Source of the DNA: Methylomonas sp. MK1
GTDB lineage: Bacteria > Pseudomonadota > Gammaproteobacteria > Methylococcales > Methylomonadaceae
Assembly: GCF_000365425.1 (NCBI RefSeq)
Contig: NZ_AQOV01000002.1
Span: forward strand, 744,001 to 808,000
Length of the DNA: 64,000 bases
Direction of reading: 5' to 3'
The position numbers and the translations under genes were made by a program. The notes below the pieces were generated by a model. It was not told where the DNA came from. It ran no database searches and saw only the letters and a list, made by a program, of their open reading frames with translations. Position 1 is the stretch's first letter. Each line of letters opens with the position of its first letter. Below are positions 28,438-38,328 of the stretch, one piece after another.

Positions 28438-28842
28438 ATGCGAAAAACGAAATTGACGGCAATTTTATTGCTTTCAGCGAGTCTAGCGTCTTTTAGCTCT
28501 GTAGGTTTAGCGAAAACAGAAAGGAACGGTTTTCTTTCCCTTGAACAAAGCGGCGTCGCATCGTATTACAGCGACAAAATGCATGGTCAGCGGACAGCAA
28601 ACGGTGAATTTTATGATAAAAACGCATTAACTGCGGCTCATGCGAGCCTGCCGTTTGGTTCTTTGGTGCGTGTCGTTAATCTAAGTAATAATCGTAGTGT
28701 CGAGTTGCGGATAAATAGCCGTGCTCACAAAGCCAATAAACGGTTGCTTGATGTATCCAAAAGGGCTGCAAGCCAGCTTGGTTTCATCCAAGCTGGCTTG
28801 GCAAAAGTCAAACTTGAAGTTCTGCGTGTAGGCGACGCCTAA
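28438..28842 (+). CDS. RlpA-like double-psi beta-barrel protein, catalytic Asp region altered
   Basis: A 134-residue exported protein. The start is ATG 28438 with AAGGAGGG upstream; the TTG at 28372 is rejected. A signal peptide ends near VGLAK. The barrel has VASYYSDKMHGQRTANGE, LTAAHASLPFGSLVRVVNL and VELRINSRAHKANKRLLDVS. In working RlpA lytic transglycosylases the last part reads IxDRGPF, with a conserved Asp; here it is INSRAH, so the Asp is a Ser and the GPF is lost. The protein may be a non-catalytic binder. There is no C-terminal SPOR domain. Confidence 0.75.
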   Translation: MRKTKLTAILLLSASLASFSSVGLAKTERNGFLSLEQSGVASYYSDKMHGQRTANGEFYDKNALTAAHASLPFGSLVRVVNLSNNRSVELRINSRAHKANKRLLDVSKRAASQLGFIQAGLAKVKLEVLRVGDA

Positions 28843-28854
28843 GTTGCCTGCCGC

Positions 28855-28886
28855 GATGTAATCCGGTCTATCGGCCGGATTACATC
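28855..28886. terminator. Bidirectional hairpin between rlpA-like gene and purD
   Basis: GATGTAATCCGG pairs perfectly with CCGGATTACATC (12 bp) around an 8-base loop. It sits between convergent stops and is probably a shared terminator, although neither side has a long T run. Confidence 0.65.
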
Positions 28887-28911
28887 TTCCCTACCTTATC
28901 CTGAAGCCTTG

Positions 28912-30198
28912 TTAAACGGTTTCTGATCTAATCGCTTTAAAACCAATATCCGTTCGAAAATACACATCCTGCCAGTCGATTTGTCGGCATAACTCGTAGG
29001 CTTTTTCTTGGGCTTGAGTAATGCTGTCGCCCAATGCGCAGGCGCATAGTACGCGGCCACCTGCGGTGACTACTTGGTCGCCGACTTGTTTGGTGCCTGC
29101 ATGAAACACTTTGCAATCGCTACTGATATCACTTGGTAAACCATTAATCGGATTGCCTTTGGCATAGTCGTCGGGGTAGCCGCCCGCTGCCAGCACCACA
29201 CCCAATGAGGGGCGTTCGTCCCACTCTGTAGTCGTATGATCAAGATTTTTGTCTATAGCGGCAAGACAAAGCTCAACCAAATCGCTTTTTAAGCGCATCA
29301 TGATCGGTTGCGTTTCCGGGTCGCCAAAGCGGCAGTTATATTCCAATACTTTGATACTACCGTTCTTACCTATCATCAGGCCGGCGTAGAGAAAGCCGGT
29401 ATATTCGTTACCATCTTCCCGCATGCCTTGTAGGGTGGGCAAAATTACCTCATCCATGACACGTTGGTGGATCTCCGGCGTCACGACAGGCGCGGGAGAA
29501 TAAGCCCCCATGCCTCCGGTATTGGGGCCTTGATCGCCGTTATCGCGAGCCTTGTGATCCTGAGATGTGGCCATGGCCAAGGCATGCAAGCCGTCGGCGA
29601 TGACGATGAAACTGGCTTCCTCTCCATCCAAAAATTCTTCAATCACCACCCGATGGCCAGCAGTGCCAAAGGTATTACCGGATAGCATATCTTGGACGGC
29701 ATCTATCGCCTGTTGTTCAGACTGGGCGACGACCACACCTTTACCGGCAGCCAAGCCATCGGCTTTAACGACGATGGGGGCGCCATTTTCGCGGATATAA
29801 GCGATTGCCGGTTCGACTTCAGTGAAGCTTTTATATGCGGCTGTCGGGATGCTGTGGCGGATCATAAAATCCTTGCAGAACGATTTGGAGCCTTCCAATT
29901 GCGCGGCTTGAGCGGTCGGTCCAAAGCACTTCAAACCCGCTGCGGAAAATCGGTCGACTATGCCTTTGACTAAGGGTACCTCCGGTCCAATAATGGTTAG
30001 CTCTATGTCTCGGGCCTGGGCGAAACTCAGCAATCCTTCGATGTCGTCGGCTTGAATATCCACATTGTTTATACCCTGTTCCAGGGCAGTGCCGGCGTTG
30101 CCCGGCGCAACGTAGACGTTGTCGGCTTGTGCGGATTGCCTGACTTTCCAGGCCAAGGCATGTTCTCGGCCGCCACTACCTACGATCAAAATGTTCAT
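28912..30198 (-). CDS. purD: Phosphoribosylamine-glycine ligase
   Basis: A 428-residue ATP-grasp enzyme that joins phosphoribosylamine and glycine in de novo purine synthesis. The opening MNILIVGSGGREHALAWK and the ATP-grasp segment VVKADGLAAGKGVVVA are diagnostic, and the length is normal. It is the last gene of dusB-fis-purH-purD, 16 bases after purH. Confidence 0.97.
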   Translation of the reverse strand: MNILIVGSGGREHALAWKVRQSAQADNVYVAPGNAGTALEQGINNVDIQADDIEGLLSFAQARDIELTIIGPEVPLVKGIVDRFSAAGLKCFGPTAQAAQLEGSKSFCKDFMIRHSIPTAAYKSFTEVEPAIAYIRENGAPIVVKADGLAAGKGVVVAQSEQQAIDAVQDMLSGNTFGTAGHRVVIEEFLDGEEASFIVIADGLHALAMATSQDHKARDNGDQGPNTGGMGAYSPAPVVTPEIHQRVMDEVILPTLQGMREDGNEYTGFLYAGLMIGKNGSIKVLEYNCRFGDPETQPIMMRLKSDLVELCLAAIDKNLDHTTTEWDERPSLGVVLAAGGYPDDYAKGNPINGLPSDISSDCKVFHAGTKQVGDQVVTAGGRVLCACALGDSITQAQEKAYELCRQIDWQDVYFRTDIGFKAIRSETV

Positions 30199-30214
30199 AT
30201 TAGGTTGTCCCGTA

Positions 30215-31795
30215 TTAATGTCTGAAATGCCGCATGCCGGTCAATACCATTGCAATATTGTGCTCGTCAGCCGCTGCGATCACTTCTGCGTCGCGCATCG
30301 AGCCGCCTGGATGGATTACCGCAGTTATGCCTGCCGCCGCTGCCGCGTCGATGCCGTCGCGGAATGGGAAGAAGGCGTCGGAGGCCATGACCGAACCTGG
30401 TACCACTAAGCCTTCATCGGCGGCCTTGATGCCGGCGATTTTTGCCGAATAGACTCGGCTCATTTGTCCGGCGCCAATGCCGACGGTCTGGCCGTTTTTG
30501 CCGTAAACGATGGCATTGGATTTAACGAATTTAGCGACTTTCCAGACGAATAATAGATCTGCCAATTCTTGTTCGGTTGGGGCTCGCTTGCTGACTACTT
30601 TTAAGTCGGCGGCGCTGATAGCGCCCGTGTCCTTATCCTGAACTAATAAGCCGCCGGCGACGCGTTTTAAATCTAGGGTCGATTCACTTTTATCCGACCA
30701 GTAGCCCGTTTCGAGCACGCGGACATTTTGCTTTTTGGCCAACGCCGTTTTCGCCCCAGCGGATATTGCCGGCGCGATGATGACTTCGACGAACTGGCGT
30801 CGCGCAATTTCTGTCGCGGTTTGTTCGTCTAGTTCCCTGTTGAACGCGATGATGCCGCCAAATGCTGAAGTCGGGTCGGTCGCGTACGCCAGGTTGTAGG
30901 CGTCGAAAATGTCGCCGCTTACCGCGACACCGCAGGGATTGGCGTGTTTGACGATTACGCAGGCTGGTTGGTCGTTAAATGCTTTGACGCATTCCAATGC
31001 CGCATCGGCATCGGCAATATTATTGTAAGACAGTTCTTTGCCTTGCAATTGCTTGGCGCTAGCGATGCTGCCAGTCGGTGGATTTTTTTCACCATAAAAA
31101 GCTGCATTTTGATGCGGATTTTCTCCGTAACGCATGTTCTGTAGGCGATGGAATTGCAGATTTAGAGTTTCCGGGAAATCACCGCGATCGAGGACTTTAC
31201 TGAGGTAAGCGGCAATCATCGTATCGTAACGCGCGGTATGCTCGAAGCTCTTTAGCGCCAATTTAAAACGGGTATCGTGGCTTAGGGCGCTTGCATTAGC
31301 TTGTAACTCGGCCAAAATTTTCGGGTAATCGATAGGATCGACAACGATAGCCACGTCGTTATGGTTCTTGGCTGCGCCCCGGATCATGCTTGGGCCGCCA
31401 ATGTCGATATTTTCTATCGCGGTTTCCAGGTCGCAATCTGGTTTTGCGACGGTTTGCTCGAACGGATACAAGTTCACCACCACCATATCGATGGCTTTGA
31501 TGCCGTTCTCGGCCATCACTCCGTCATCGATGCCGCGCCGACCTAGAATGCCGCCGTGAACTTTGGGATGCAGAGTTTTAACGCGGCCGTCCATCATTTC
31601 CGGGAAACCGGTGTAGTCGGATACTTCGGTAACGGCAATATTGTTTTCGGCTAGCAATTTAGCCGTGCCGCCGGTGGATAGTAGCTCGATGCCCAGGTGG
31701 TTTAGTTCTCGGCAAAACTCCAGAATACCTGTTTTGTCGGAGACGCTGACCAGAGCGCGGGTCACTTTTTTACTTATGCCCAAAGGGGGATTCAT
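30215..31795 (-). CDS. purH: Bifunctional AICAR formyltransferase/IMP cyclohydrolase
   Basis: A 526-residue enzyme for the last two steps to IMP. The N-terminal IMP cyclohydrolase domain carries [12 protein letters not shown], and the C-terminal AICAR transformylase domain carries [12 protein letters not shown]. Length and order are standard. It uses 10-formyl-tetrahydrofolate, the same pool handled by fchA in this window. It lies between fis and purD with short gaps. Confidence 0.97.
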   Translation of the reverse strand: MNPPLGISKKVTRALVSVSDKTGILEFCRELNHLGIELLSTGGTAKLLAENNIAVTEVSDYTGFPEMMDGRVKTLHPKVHGGILGRRGIDDGVMAENGIKAIDMVVVNLYPFEQTVAKPDCDLETAIENIDIGGPSMIRGAAKNHNDVAIVVDPIDYPKILAELQANASALSHDTRFKLALKSFEHTARYDTMIAAYLSKVLDRGDFPETLNLQFHRLQNMRYGENPHQNAAFYGEKNPPTGSIASAKQLQGKELSYNNIADADAALECVKAFNDQPACVIVKHANPCGVAVSGDIFDAYNLAYATDPTSAFGGIIAFNRELDEQTATEIARRQFVEVIIAPAISAGAKTALAKKQNVRVLETGYWSDKSESTLDLKRVAGGLLVQDKDTGAISAADLKVVSKRAPTEQELADLLFVWKVAKFVKSNAIVYGKNGQTVGIGAGQMSRVYSAKIAGIKAADEGLVVPGSVMASDAFFPFRDGIDAAAAAGITAVIHPGGSMRDAEVIAAADEHNIAMVLTGMRHFRH

Positions 31796-31833
31796 GCAAA
31801 CCTCAAAAAAGGGTAAAGAGAAGGGGGTGGAAA

Positions 31834-32097
31834 TTAACCTATGCCGTAATGTTCAAGCTTCTTGCGTAAGGTGCTGCGGCTGAGGCCCAGGATAATCGCG
31901 GCTTTGCTTTGATTGTAATCGCAGTGTTTCAGCGTGGTTTCCAACAAAGGTCTTTCCACTTCTGCTAACACCAAATGATATAAGCCGCTGGAATCGTGCC
32001 CGTTGAGGTGGGCGAAATAGTCTTCGACGCAATGACGGACATGGTCAGACAGCGTTTGCTCGCTGCCGGTGACTTTATGTGTAAGGTGTTTTCCCAT
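31834..32097 (-). CDS. fis: Fis-family nucleoid/DNA-binding protein
   Basis: An 87-residue protein, a little shorter than E. coli Fis. The C-terminal helix-turn-helix is intact ([20 protein letters not shown]). Fis bends DNA and regulates growth-linked genes. Its ATG follows the dusB stop directly, the conserved dusB-fis arrangement of gammaproteobacteria, so the two are translationally linked. Confidence 0.93.
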   Translation of the reverse strand: MGKHLTHKVTGSEQTLSDHVRHCVEDYFAHLNGHDSSGLYHLVLAEVERPLLETTLKHCDYNQSKAAIILGLSRSTLRKKLEHYGIG

Positions 32098-33075
32098 CTA
32101 GGCGGCTCGTGGTGTCAGCAAATTGAAAGAGGCATTGACGAGCGCGAGTTGCCGCGCAGCGTGTTGGGCTTGGTTAATCGCAGTCTTTTGGTCGGCAGGC
32201 AGAGTGCCGAGATGATCGAAATACCAGCCGATGTGCTTGCGGGCGATTCTAACACCACTGTCGTTGCCATAAAAACTGTATAAATTTTCCAGATGTCGGT
32301 TAATGACGGCTTTGATGTCGGTCAAGCAAAGTGGTGAATATGTGGTGTTGCTGAGATGGGCGACTAGGTCGCTAAATATCCAGGGATTGCCTTGTGCAGC
32401 TCGCCCTATCATCACCGCATCGGCACCCGTATATGCCAAGACCTGCCTGGCTTTGGCGGCGCTATCGATATCGCCGTTGGCGACAATCGGAATGCTGACG
32501 CTTTTTTTGACCTGTTTGATCGTGTCGTACTCGGCATTTCCGGTAAATTTGCAGGCTCGGCTGCGTCCGTGGATGGTGAGCGCTTGAATGCCGCAGCTCT
32601 CAGCAATCTTGGCGATGCTTGGCGCGTTTCTATTGGCTAAGTCCCAGCCCGTGCGAATCTTGAGGGTTACCGGAATTTCCACTGCATTAATTACCGCATC
32701 TAAAATTTTAGCCACTAATGACTCATTTTTCAGCAGCGCTGAACCCGCCGCCACCGAGCAAACTTTTTTTGCCGGGCAGCCCATATTGATGTCGATAATC
32801 TGCGCGCCTCGGTCTTGGTTTAATTTGGCCGCTTCAGCCATTTGCCGAGGATCGGTACCCAAAATTTGTACCGAGCGCAGGCTAACGTCGCCGTTGTAAT
32901 CGAGCTTTTTCAGAGTGCGCGGGTGATGTTGCAAGCTGCGATTAGAAATCACCATTTCCGACACAGTGAGGCCTGCTCCAAATTCGCTACAGATTTGCCG
33001 AAACGGCGCGTCTGTAATGCCCGCCATCGGTGCTAATAATACTTGGTTGGGAAGTTCGTAAGGGCCAATTCGCAT
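32098..33075 (-). CDS. dusB: tRNA-dihydrouridine synthase B
   Basis: A 325-residue flavoenzyme that reduces uridine in tRNA. The opening LPNQVLLAPMAGITDAPFR and the INMGCPAKKVC segment, with its catalytic Cys, are diagnostic. The C-terminal RNA-binding helical domain is present. The gene heads the dusB-fis-purH-purD cluster, and its start lies about 280 bases from the divergent cysC. Confidence 0.96.
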   Translation of the reverse strand: MRIGPYELPNQVLLAPMAGITDAPFRQICSEFGAGLTVSEMVISNRSLQHHPRTLKKLDYNGDVSLRSVQILGTDPRQMAEAAKLNQDRGAQIIDINMGCPAKKVCSVAAGSALLKNESLVAKILDAVINAVEIPVTLKIRTGWDLANRNAPSIAKIAESCGIQALTIHGRSRACKFTGNAEYDTIKQVKKSVSIPIVANGDIDSAAKARQVLAYTGADAVMIGRAAQGNPWIFSDLVAHLSNTTYSPLCLTDIKAVINRHLENLYSFYGNDSGVRIARKHIGWYFDHLGTLPADQKTAINQAQHAARQLALVNASFNLLTPRAA

Positions 33076-33357
33076 GAAAAGCCAAGCTAGTCGAAAAAGG
33101 CGGCAAATGATACCCGAAAACGCGCGGATTAACGACGGTTAGAGGAATGTTCTTGAAAATCGTTGATGGCGTTGATTTGGGAGTAAGTCCTGATTGTTAA
33201 TTTGGCTTTTAAATATTCTGTGACCATCCTTGCCGCGAAATCCGGGAATGAAGCAGAAGCTTAAGCAATCGGAGAGATTTCCGGATTTGTTGAAGAGGAT
33301 TGCATCGTTTGCCTGCGATGAAGTAGTCTTGGTGGAACAATTATGGAGTTCAATTAA

Positions 33358-33981
33358 ATGGATAAACAAAGCTCAAATACTGTTTGGCATCATGCCACGG
33401 TAACGCGTAGTCGCCGAGAGGCATTAAACGGGCATAAATCCGCTATTTTGTGGTTTACCGGCTTGTCAGGGGCCGGCAAGTCAACCTTGGCTCATGCCGT
33501 CGAAGAGCGTTTGCATCAATTGAAGTGTCGAACGTTTGTGTTGGATGGCGATAACGTTCGCCAAGGGTTATGTGGCGATCTGGGATTTAGTCATCAAGAC
33601 CGGCAGGAGAATATCCGTAGAATTGCCGAAGTCGCCAAACTGATGCTGGAAGCCGGTACGATAACGTTAACTGCCTTTATTTCGCCCTTCCGAGCCGAAC
33701 GGCAGTATGCGCGAAATTTGGTACCGCACGGCGATTTTATCGAAATTTACTGCAACTGCGATTTGTCTGTGTGCGAACAGCGGGATGTAAAAGGCCTATA
33801 CAAAAAAGCGCGGCAAGGCGATATCAAGCTATTCACCGGTATATCTTCGCCGTATGAAGTGCCGGAAAAACCCGATTTGATAATAGATACCGGGATTTAT
33901 GAGTTGGAAATGTGTGTCGATCAAGTGATGAACATGCTCGAACTGCGTGGTGTTATCGCTCCTACTCAAAGAGAAATGTAA
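33358..33981 (+). CDS. cysC: Adenylylsulfate kinase
   Basis: A 207-residue kinase that phosphorylates APS to PAPS. Walker A is [14 protein letters not shown], followed by [17 protein letters not shown], the APS-binding stretch, and [13 protein letters not shown] precedes the ATG. No ATP sulfurylase or PAPS reductase genes are nearby; the next gene is a DHH phosphoesterase, so PAPS may serve sulfation rather than assimilation (inference). The 282-base gap to dusB holds both promoters. Confidence 0.94.
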   Translation: MDKQSSNTVWHHATVTRSRREALNGHKSAILWFTGLSGAGKSTLAHAVEERLHQLKCRTFVLDGDNVRQGLCGDLGFSHQDRQENIRRIAEVAKLMLEAGTITLTAFISPFRAERQYARNLVPHGDFIEIYCNCDLSVCEQRDVKGLYKKARQGDIKLFTGISSPYEVPEKPDLIIDTGIYELEMCVDQVMNMLELRGVIAPTQREM

Positions 33982-33982
33982 A

Positions 33983-34936
33983 GTGAATATCGACGTATTT
34001 AATGGCGATGCGGATGGTATTTGTGCGTTGTTACAGTTGCGCCTGGCTTGTCCCTTGGAGTCGACACTTGTTACGGGGGTCAAGCGCGACATCGATTTGC
34101 TAAGTCGAGTTTGCGCTGAAGTAGGCGATCAGATAGTTGTGCTCGACATCTCTCTCGATAAGAATCGCTTGCCTCTGTGCGAGCTCCTTAACAATGGTGT
34201 CAGTATTTTTTACATGGATCACCATTATGCAGGTGAAATTCCAGTTCACCAGGGTCTAACCTCTTTAATAAACACTGATGCGAATGTTTGCACAAGCTTA
34301 TTGATGAACATACATTTAAAGCAACGCTTTACAGAGTGGGCTGTGACAGGGGCTTTTGGTGATAATTTGGATGCTTCGGCAAGCGAAGCCGCTAAGTTAC
34401 TTAATTTAACGGCCCAAGAATTGCTTCAACTAAAGCAACTGGGAATCGCTATCAATTACAACGCTTACGGTACGTGTATCGATGATCTATATTTTGCTCC
34501 GGATATGCTCTATAGGCAGCTGGAAGGTTATATATCGCCGTTTGACTTTATCAGAGATAAGGCGGAAGTTTGTCAGCAATTATTTAATGGTTATAACGAG
34601 GATATGCGTCTAGCTGCACAAGTTGACGCTGAATATAAGACAGACAGCATCTCGGTATATATTTTGCCCGATGAAAAATGGGCAAGGCGGGTATCTGGTG
34701 TGTGGGGGAATCAACTGGCTAATCAGTACCCGGATAGGGCTCACGCAATCGTTAGCAACAATCAAAGGGGAGGTTATCAAATTAGTGTGAGAGCTCCGTT
34801 GAATAATAAAGTCGGCGCCGATGTGTTATGTGCTTTATTTTCAGGTGGCGGCCGTAAGGCAGCGGCAGGTATTAATCATATTCCATACCAGCAGTTGAGC
34901 AATTTTGTAGCAGCTTTTCAAAGCCAATATCAATGA
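33983..34936 (+). CDS. DHH/DHHA1-family phosphoesterase, NrnA-like
   Basis: A 317-residue phosphoesterase. I use GTG at 33983, 1 base after the cysC stop, with AAAGAGAAA just upstream; a start at 33947 would overlap cysC by 35 bases. Motifs are FNGDADGICAL (metal Asp pair), VVLDIS, MDHHY (the DHH motif), GAFGDN and a C-terminal DHHA1 motif GGGRKAAAGI. NrnA-type members hydrolyse pAp and nanoRNA. Coupling to cysC suggests removal of pAp left by PAPS-dependent sulfotransferases (inference). Confidence 0.83.
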   Translation: MNIDVFNGDADGICALLQLRLACPLESTLVTGVKRDIDLLSRVCAEVGDQIVVLDISLDKNRLPLCELLNNGVSIFYMDHHYAGEIPVHQGLTSLINTDANVCTSLLMNIHLKQRFTEWAVTGAFGDNLDASASEAAKLLNLTAQELLQLKQLGIAINYNAYGTCIDDLYFAPDMLYRQLEGYISPFDFIRDKAEVCQQLFNGYNEDMRLAAQVDAEYKTDSISVYILPDEKWARRVSGVWGNQLANQYPDRAHAIVSNNQRGGYQISVRAPLNNKVGADVLCALFSGGGRKAAAGINHIPYQQLSNFVAAFQSQYQ

Positions 34937-34948
34937 GCCAAGTTTTTT

Positions 34949-37348
34949 GTGAAAAATAGCTTATTAATTTCTTGTGTTGTTTATACGATTTTTGTCGTTT
35001 ACGGCAGTTTGGTGCCATGGCAATTTAATAGTATTTCGTTAAGCGATGCTTGGTTTCGTTTTCAGAATATTGAATATTTGACCCTGGGAATTGCCTCAAG
35101 AGCAGATTGGGTTGCCAATATTCTGTTATTTATACCGCTTGCCTTTCTTTGGCTGGGTATGCTTTCCCTAAAGCAACAAATTTTTGGCAGGTGCCTGTCG
35201 TCAGTTTTTGTATTGATAGTCAGTTTTTTGCTTTGTTCGACTATCGAGTTTACTCAGTTATTTTTTCCTCCCAGAACAGTGTCGTTAAACGACATAATAG
35301 CCGAAACTTTGGGAGCCATAATTGGTGTTTTTGCTTGGTGGATTCTTGGTGAAAGATTTGTCAATTGGTTGGAAAATTGGCAAATAAATAAAACCAATTC
35401 AGTTCCCTATTTGCAAATATATTTAGGATGTATGTTTTTTTACAGCGTCATGCCGCTGGATTTAACCCTTAGTCCTGTTGAGTTTTATCATAAATGGCAT
35501 GAAGGGAGAGTTATTTTACTGCCATTTTATGGGTTAAAGGGTGAGGTATTTCGAGATATATATGACTGCTTGTCTGATGTTATATTATGGCTGCCAATTC
35601 CTTGGTTATGGTATAAACTGAAACCTTTAGGTAAAGTCGATTTATTGAAAAGAGTTTTTTTTTCGGCAGCTATAATTGAATTTTTTCAACTGTTTGTATA
35701 CAGCAGGGTTGCCGATGTTACCGACATTTTCCTTGCGTTGGTGGGTGGTTTTATTGGCGTGCAATTGATAGTTTTAGATTCAAATAGACTTGCTTTGGTT
35801 GGAAGCAGTAGTGGTTTGAAAACTTATCATAGATTCACTGTTTTATATGCGTGTTTGGCGTATTTTTTATGGGTATTGGTTGTCGGCTTTGTATTTTTGT
35901 ACCCTTACGATTTTGAATGGAGTTATATAAGGCTTTCAACTTGGAGTGATAAGTTTCTTAGAGTACCTTTTTACGCTTATTATTATGGTACGGAATTCAG
36001 AGCTATTACAGAGGTTTTTCATAAAATTTTATTTTTTATGCCTTTTGGATTGATAGGGGGGTATGCTTTTCTGTCTGTTATTGGCCGTCATCAAGTAAAT
36101 ATCATTTTCTTAGTAGTAATAGTTTTGACGGCTCTGAACATTGAATTTGTGCAATTGTTTTTGCCAAATAAAAATGTTGATATCACAGATGTTATTTTAG
36201 AGTCTTTTGGAGGGTATCTCGGTTATTCGGTGGTCAAACTGCTGCAATTGAATAAACCTTCTTTGCCGGAGTCTAAAAACAAGCTGGAAAATGAGGTTTT
36301 GTTTACGATTTCAAGATCGCAGACTAATTTTACTGAAGGCTCGGCTCCCGTGAGTCGTCCAATAAATAAAACAAGCTATACCAATGGGAGTCTCCTATTT
36401 TTGCTGGCAGTGGTATCTGTATTTGTGACTTTTGGTGCGTTGATATTTGTCAGTGGCTCTGAGGCTATGCCTTACAATGTGAGGGAGTTATTTTCGAAAG
36501 AATACCGAATCGTCAGTGCTTTAGGCATAGCTATATTGATTTATTGGTGCTTTGCATATCCGCTATTTTCTTTGATGAATATATTGAAAAACGATAGGGG
36601 AGAAGTTTTTTTTTATGCTCGTTTTTTAGCAGTACATACGCTGATAGCATGGATATTGGTAAGGGTTATTGTTCCCCTAGAAAGTATACATGATGTGTTG
36701 GGATCCCCAATTTTGAGTGTCCCCGCAGAGCTAGAGCTAGCGTTTCGGTTTTTAGGTTTGTTTGGTGTTTATTCCTTAATCTCATTGATAGCCACTCATG
36801 CGGCGCTTTTTTGGGTGGTTTCAACCCGACAGTTGGTGCGGCTTTTTATTTTGGGTTTGTTTTGGATAGTTTTGTTACTGCCATTTGGGTATTGGGTCGT
36901 GGTTATTGAAGCTGCGACGGACAACCTAACAGAGTTAATGGCCAATGGTGGCTATTCTTTCTCGGTCATCTGTATTGGTATTTATTTTTTTCTGGTCGGC
37001 TGGCTAGGTTCGTCGATTTTATTTTTATCAGTTTTTAATAAAAATCCGCGCATTATTGTTATCGGATTATTATTTATAATTTCTTTTTGGTTAGGCTATC
37101 AGTTGTTAAGTTGGGGAACTGAACAGTTTATTTTAAAATATGATACTGTTTTTTCGGCTATGCAATTTTTGTTAAGTACTGATAGAACTCATTTAATTTC
37201 AGGCGATATATTGAGGGCGCGTTTTTTTGTGGCGCACTTTGGGCTGATTTCATTGGTTTTTATGGCTCAGGCTCCGCTGTGTATGATTTTTCGCAACGTA
37301 GTTGCGTCAAAATATTCACCGAAATTAAATAGTCAAAGAGGTGTGTAA
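34949..37348 (+). CDS. Large membrane protein with three VanZ-like units
   Basis: A 799-residue, AT-rich, highly hydrophobic protein with a GTG start. Three VanZ-like units can be read at about residues 10-130, 155-275 and 305-430. Each ends with the same core, E-F-x-Q-L-F followed by D-I/V-x-D-x-I/F and GG-x-x-G: EFTQLFFPPRTVSLNDII, EFFQLFVYSRVADVTDIF, EFVQLFLPNKNVDITDVI. A further set of membrane helices fills residues 460-790. VanZ proteins occur in exosortase A loci, but their reaction is unknown. It follows the DHH gene by 12 bases. Confidence 0.75.
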   Translation: MKNSLLISCVVYTIFVVYGSLVPWQFNSISLSDAWFRFQNIEYLTLGIASRADWVANILLFIPLAFLWLGMLSLKQQIFGRCLSSVFVLIVSFLLCSTIEFTQLFFPPRTVSLNDIIAETLGAIIGVFAWWILGERFVNWLENWQINKTNSVPYLQIYLGCMFFYSVMPLDLTLSPVEFYHKWHEGRVILLPFYGLKGEVFRDIYDCLSDVILWLPIPWLWYKLKPLGKVDLLKRVFFSAAIIEFFQLFVYSRVADVTDIFLALVGGFIGVQLIVLDSNRLALVGSSSGLKTYHRFTVLYACLAYFLWVLVVGFVFLYPYDFEWSYIRLSTWSDKFLRVPFYAYYYGTEFRAITEVFHKILFFMPFGLIGGYAFLSVIGRHQVNIIFLVVIVLTALNIEFVQLFLPNKNVDITDVILESFGGYLGYSVVKLLQLNKPSLPESKNKLENEVLFTISRSQTNFTEGSAPVSRPINKTSYTNGSLLFLLAVVSVFVTFGALIFVSGSEAMPYNVRELFSKEYRIVSALGIAILIYWCFAYPLFSLMNILKNDRGEVFFYARFLAVHTLIAWILVRVIVPLESIHDVLGSPILSVPAELELAFRFLGLFGVYSLISLIATHAALFWVVSTRQLVRLFILGLFWIVLLLPFGYWVVVIEAATDNLTELMANGGYSFSVICIGIYFFLVGWLGSSILFLSVFNKNPRIIVIGLLFIISFWLGYQLLSWGTEQFILKYDTVFSAMQFLLSTDRTHLISGDILRARFFVAHFGLISLVFMAQAPLCMIFRNVVASKYSPKLNSQRGV

Positions 37349-37446
37349 TGAAGTACTTAGTCGTTTTTTAGTTTGTCAAGTGGCAATTTTAATTTTTTAT
37401 TCTGTTTTTTAAATTGATATGTATTTTTGCGATTGGGTAGTCTTGC

Positions 37447-38325
37447 ATGATATTTAGAGGTTTTCCATTCGCACTTATGCTGATGGCATTGTTGAGCATA
37501 TTCTTTACTAATGTGGTAGCGATGGGTGTTCAGGCTGATCTTGTCGTAGATAATGTTAAAGAAAAAGATGACAAAGGGAAGATTCAATCAACTCCAGATG
37601 GTGTTAAAGATATTCTAAGTTCGGTTGGTATTAAAAAAGATATTGCTAAAATCCATGATCATGAAATAGGCGTCGAAAACATCAGAGGCAAGGTTTCTCC
37701 GGGCGAACCCGCTGTTGATGCTTATTCGATTTCACGACCTATATTTCGTCAGCAGGAAAAAATTAATAAAACTACGCAGGATTCCTTTTTTATTCGAGAT
37801 TTTTTTGATACCAATTTTGTTGGGGGTATAGAAAACTACAATTACTCCGAGGATGTATTTTCGTCTAAAAAATTCCTGGATGAAGTGCGAGATAGTCTTG
37901 GGGAAGGAATATATAGCAAATTAGTTTGGACGTATTACGACCTTAAAGATCTTGATGACAGAATATATGCCAGTATGGTCGGGTATGATTTAAGTAGTAG
38001 CAATTTTTTGGGAAAGCTACAACAGTTTATCGGGGTGGATGAGAATCTGAATGCTATGATGGTTTTCAAGAGCAGTCTTGGGATAACTGGGAAACCTGAC
38101 GGCGTTGGGGATAGCAAAAATCAAGAATCTAATACTAGCTCTAAGGTTATACTTGACTTTTCTCAACATAATTTCGCCAGAAAAGAAGAGGTTGACACTG
38201 GGCGACTTCAATATATTTTAAAGCATTTAACTATAAAAAATATCATATACAGCTTGTTGAGTCTAATGGGGGGCGGTATGTTATGGCGGTTATTTAGATT
38301 TTTTATTAAGCAGGATCTAGGTTAA
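37447..38325 (+). CDS. Secreted protein with C-terminal membrane anchor, unknown
   Basis: I do not recognise this 292-residue protein. It has an N-terminal hydrophobic segment (residues 5-25), a charged region rich in Asp, Lys and Val, a long mixed body with no Cys, and a C-terminal hydrophobic segment at about 263-283 followed by RLFRFFIKQDLG. That layout resembles a sortable or tail-anchored surface protein, but no PEP motif is present. It lies after the VanZ gene and is cut off by a repeat element that begins 4 bases after its stop, so its 3' end may once have been longer. Confidence 0.6.
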   Translation: MIFRGFPFALMLMALLSIFFTNVVAMGVQADLVVDNVKEKDDKGKIQSTPDGVKDILSSVGIKKDIAKIHDHEIGVENIRGKVSPGEPAVDAYSISRPIFRQQEKINKTTQDSFFIRDFFDTNFVGGIENYNYSEDVFSSKKFLDEVRDSLGEGIYSKLVWTYYDLKDLDDRIYASMVGYDLSSSNFLGKLQQFIGVDENLNAMMVFKSSLGITGKPDGVGDSKNQESNTSSKVILDFSQHNFARKEEVDTGRLQYILKHLTIKNIIYSLLSLMGGGMLWRLFRFFIKQDLG

Positions 38326-38328
38326 TTA

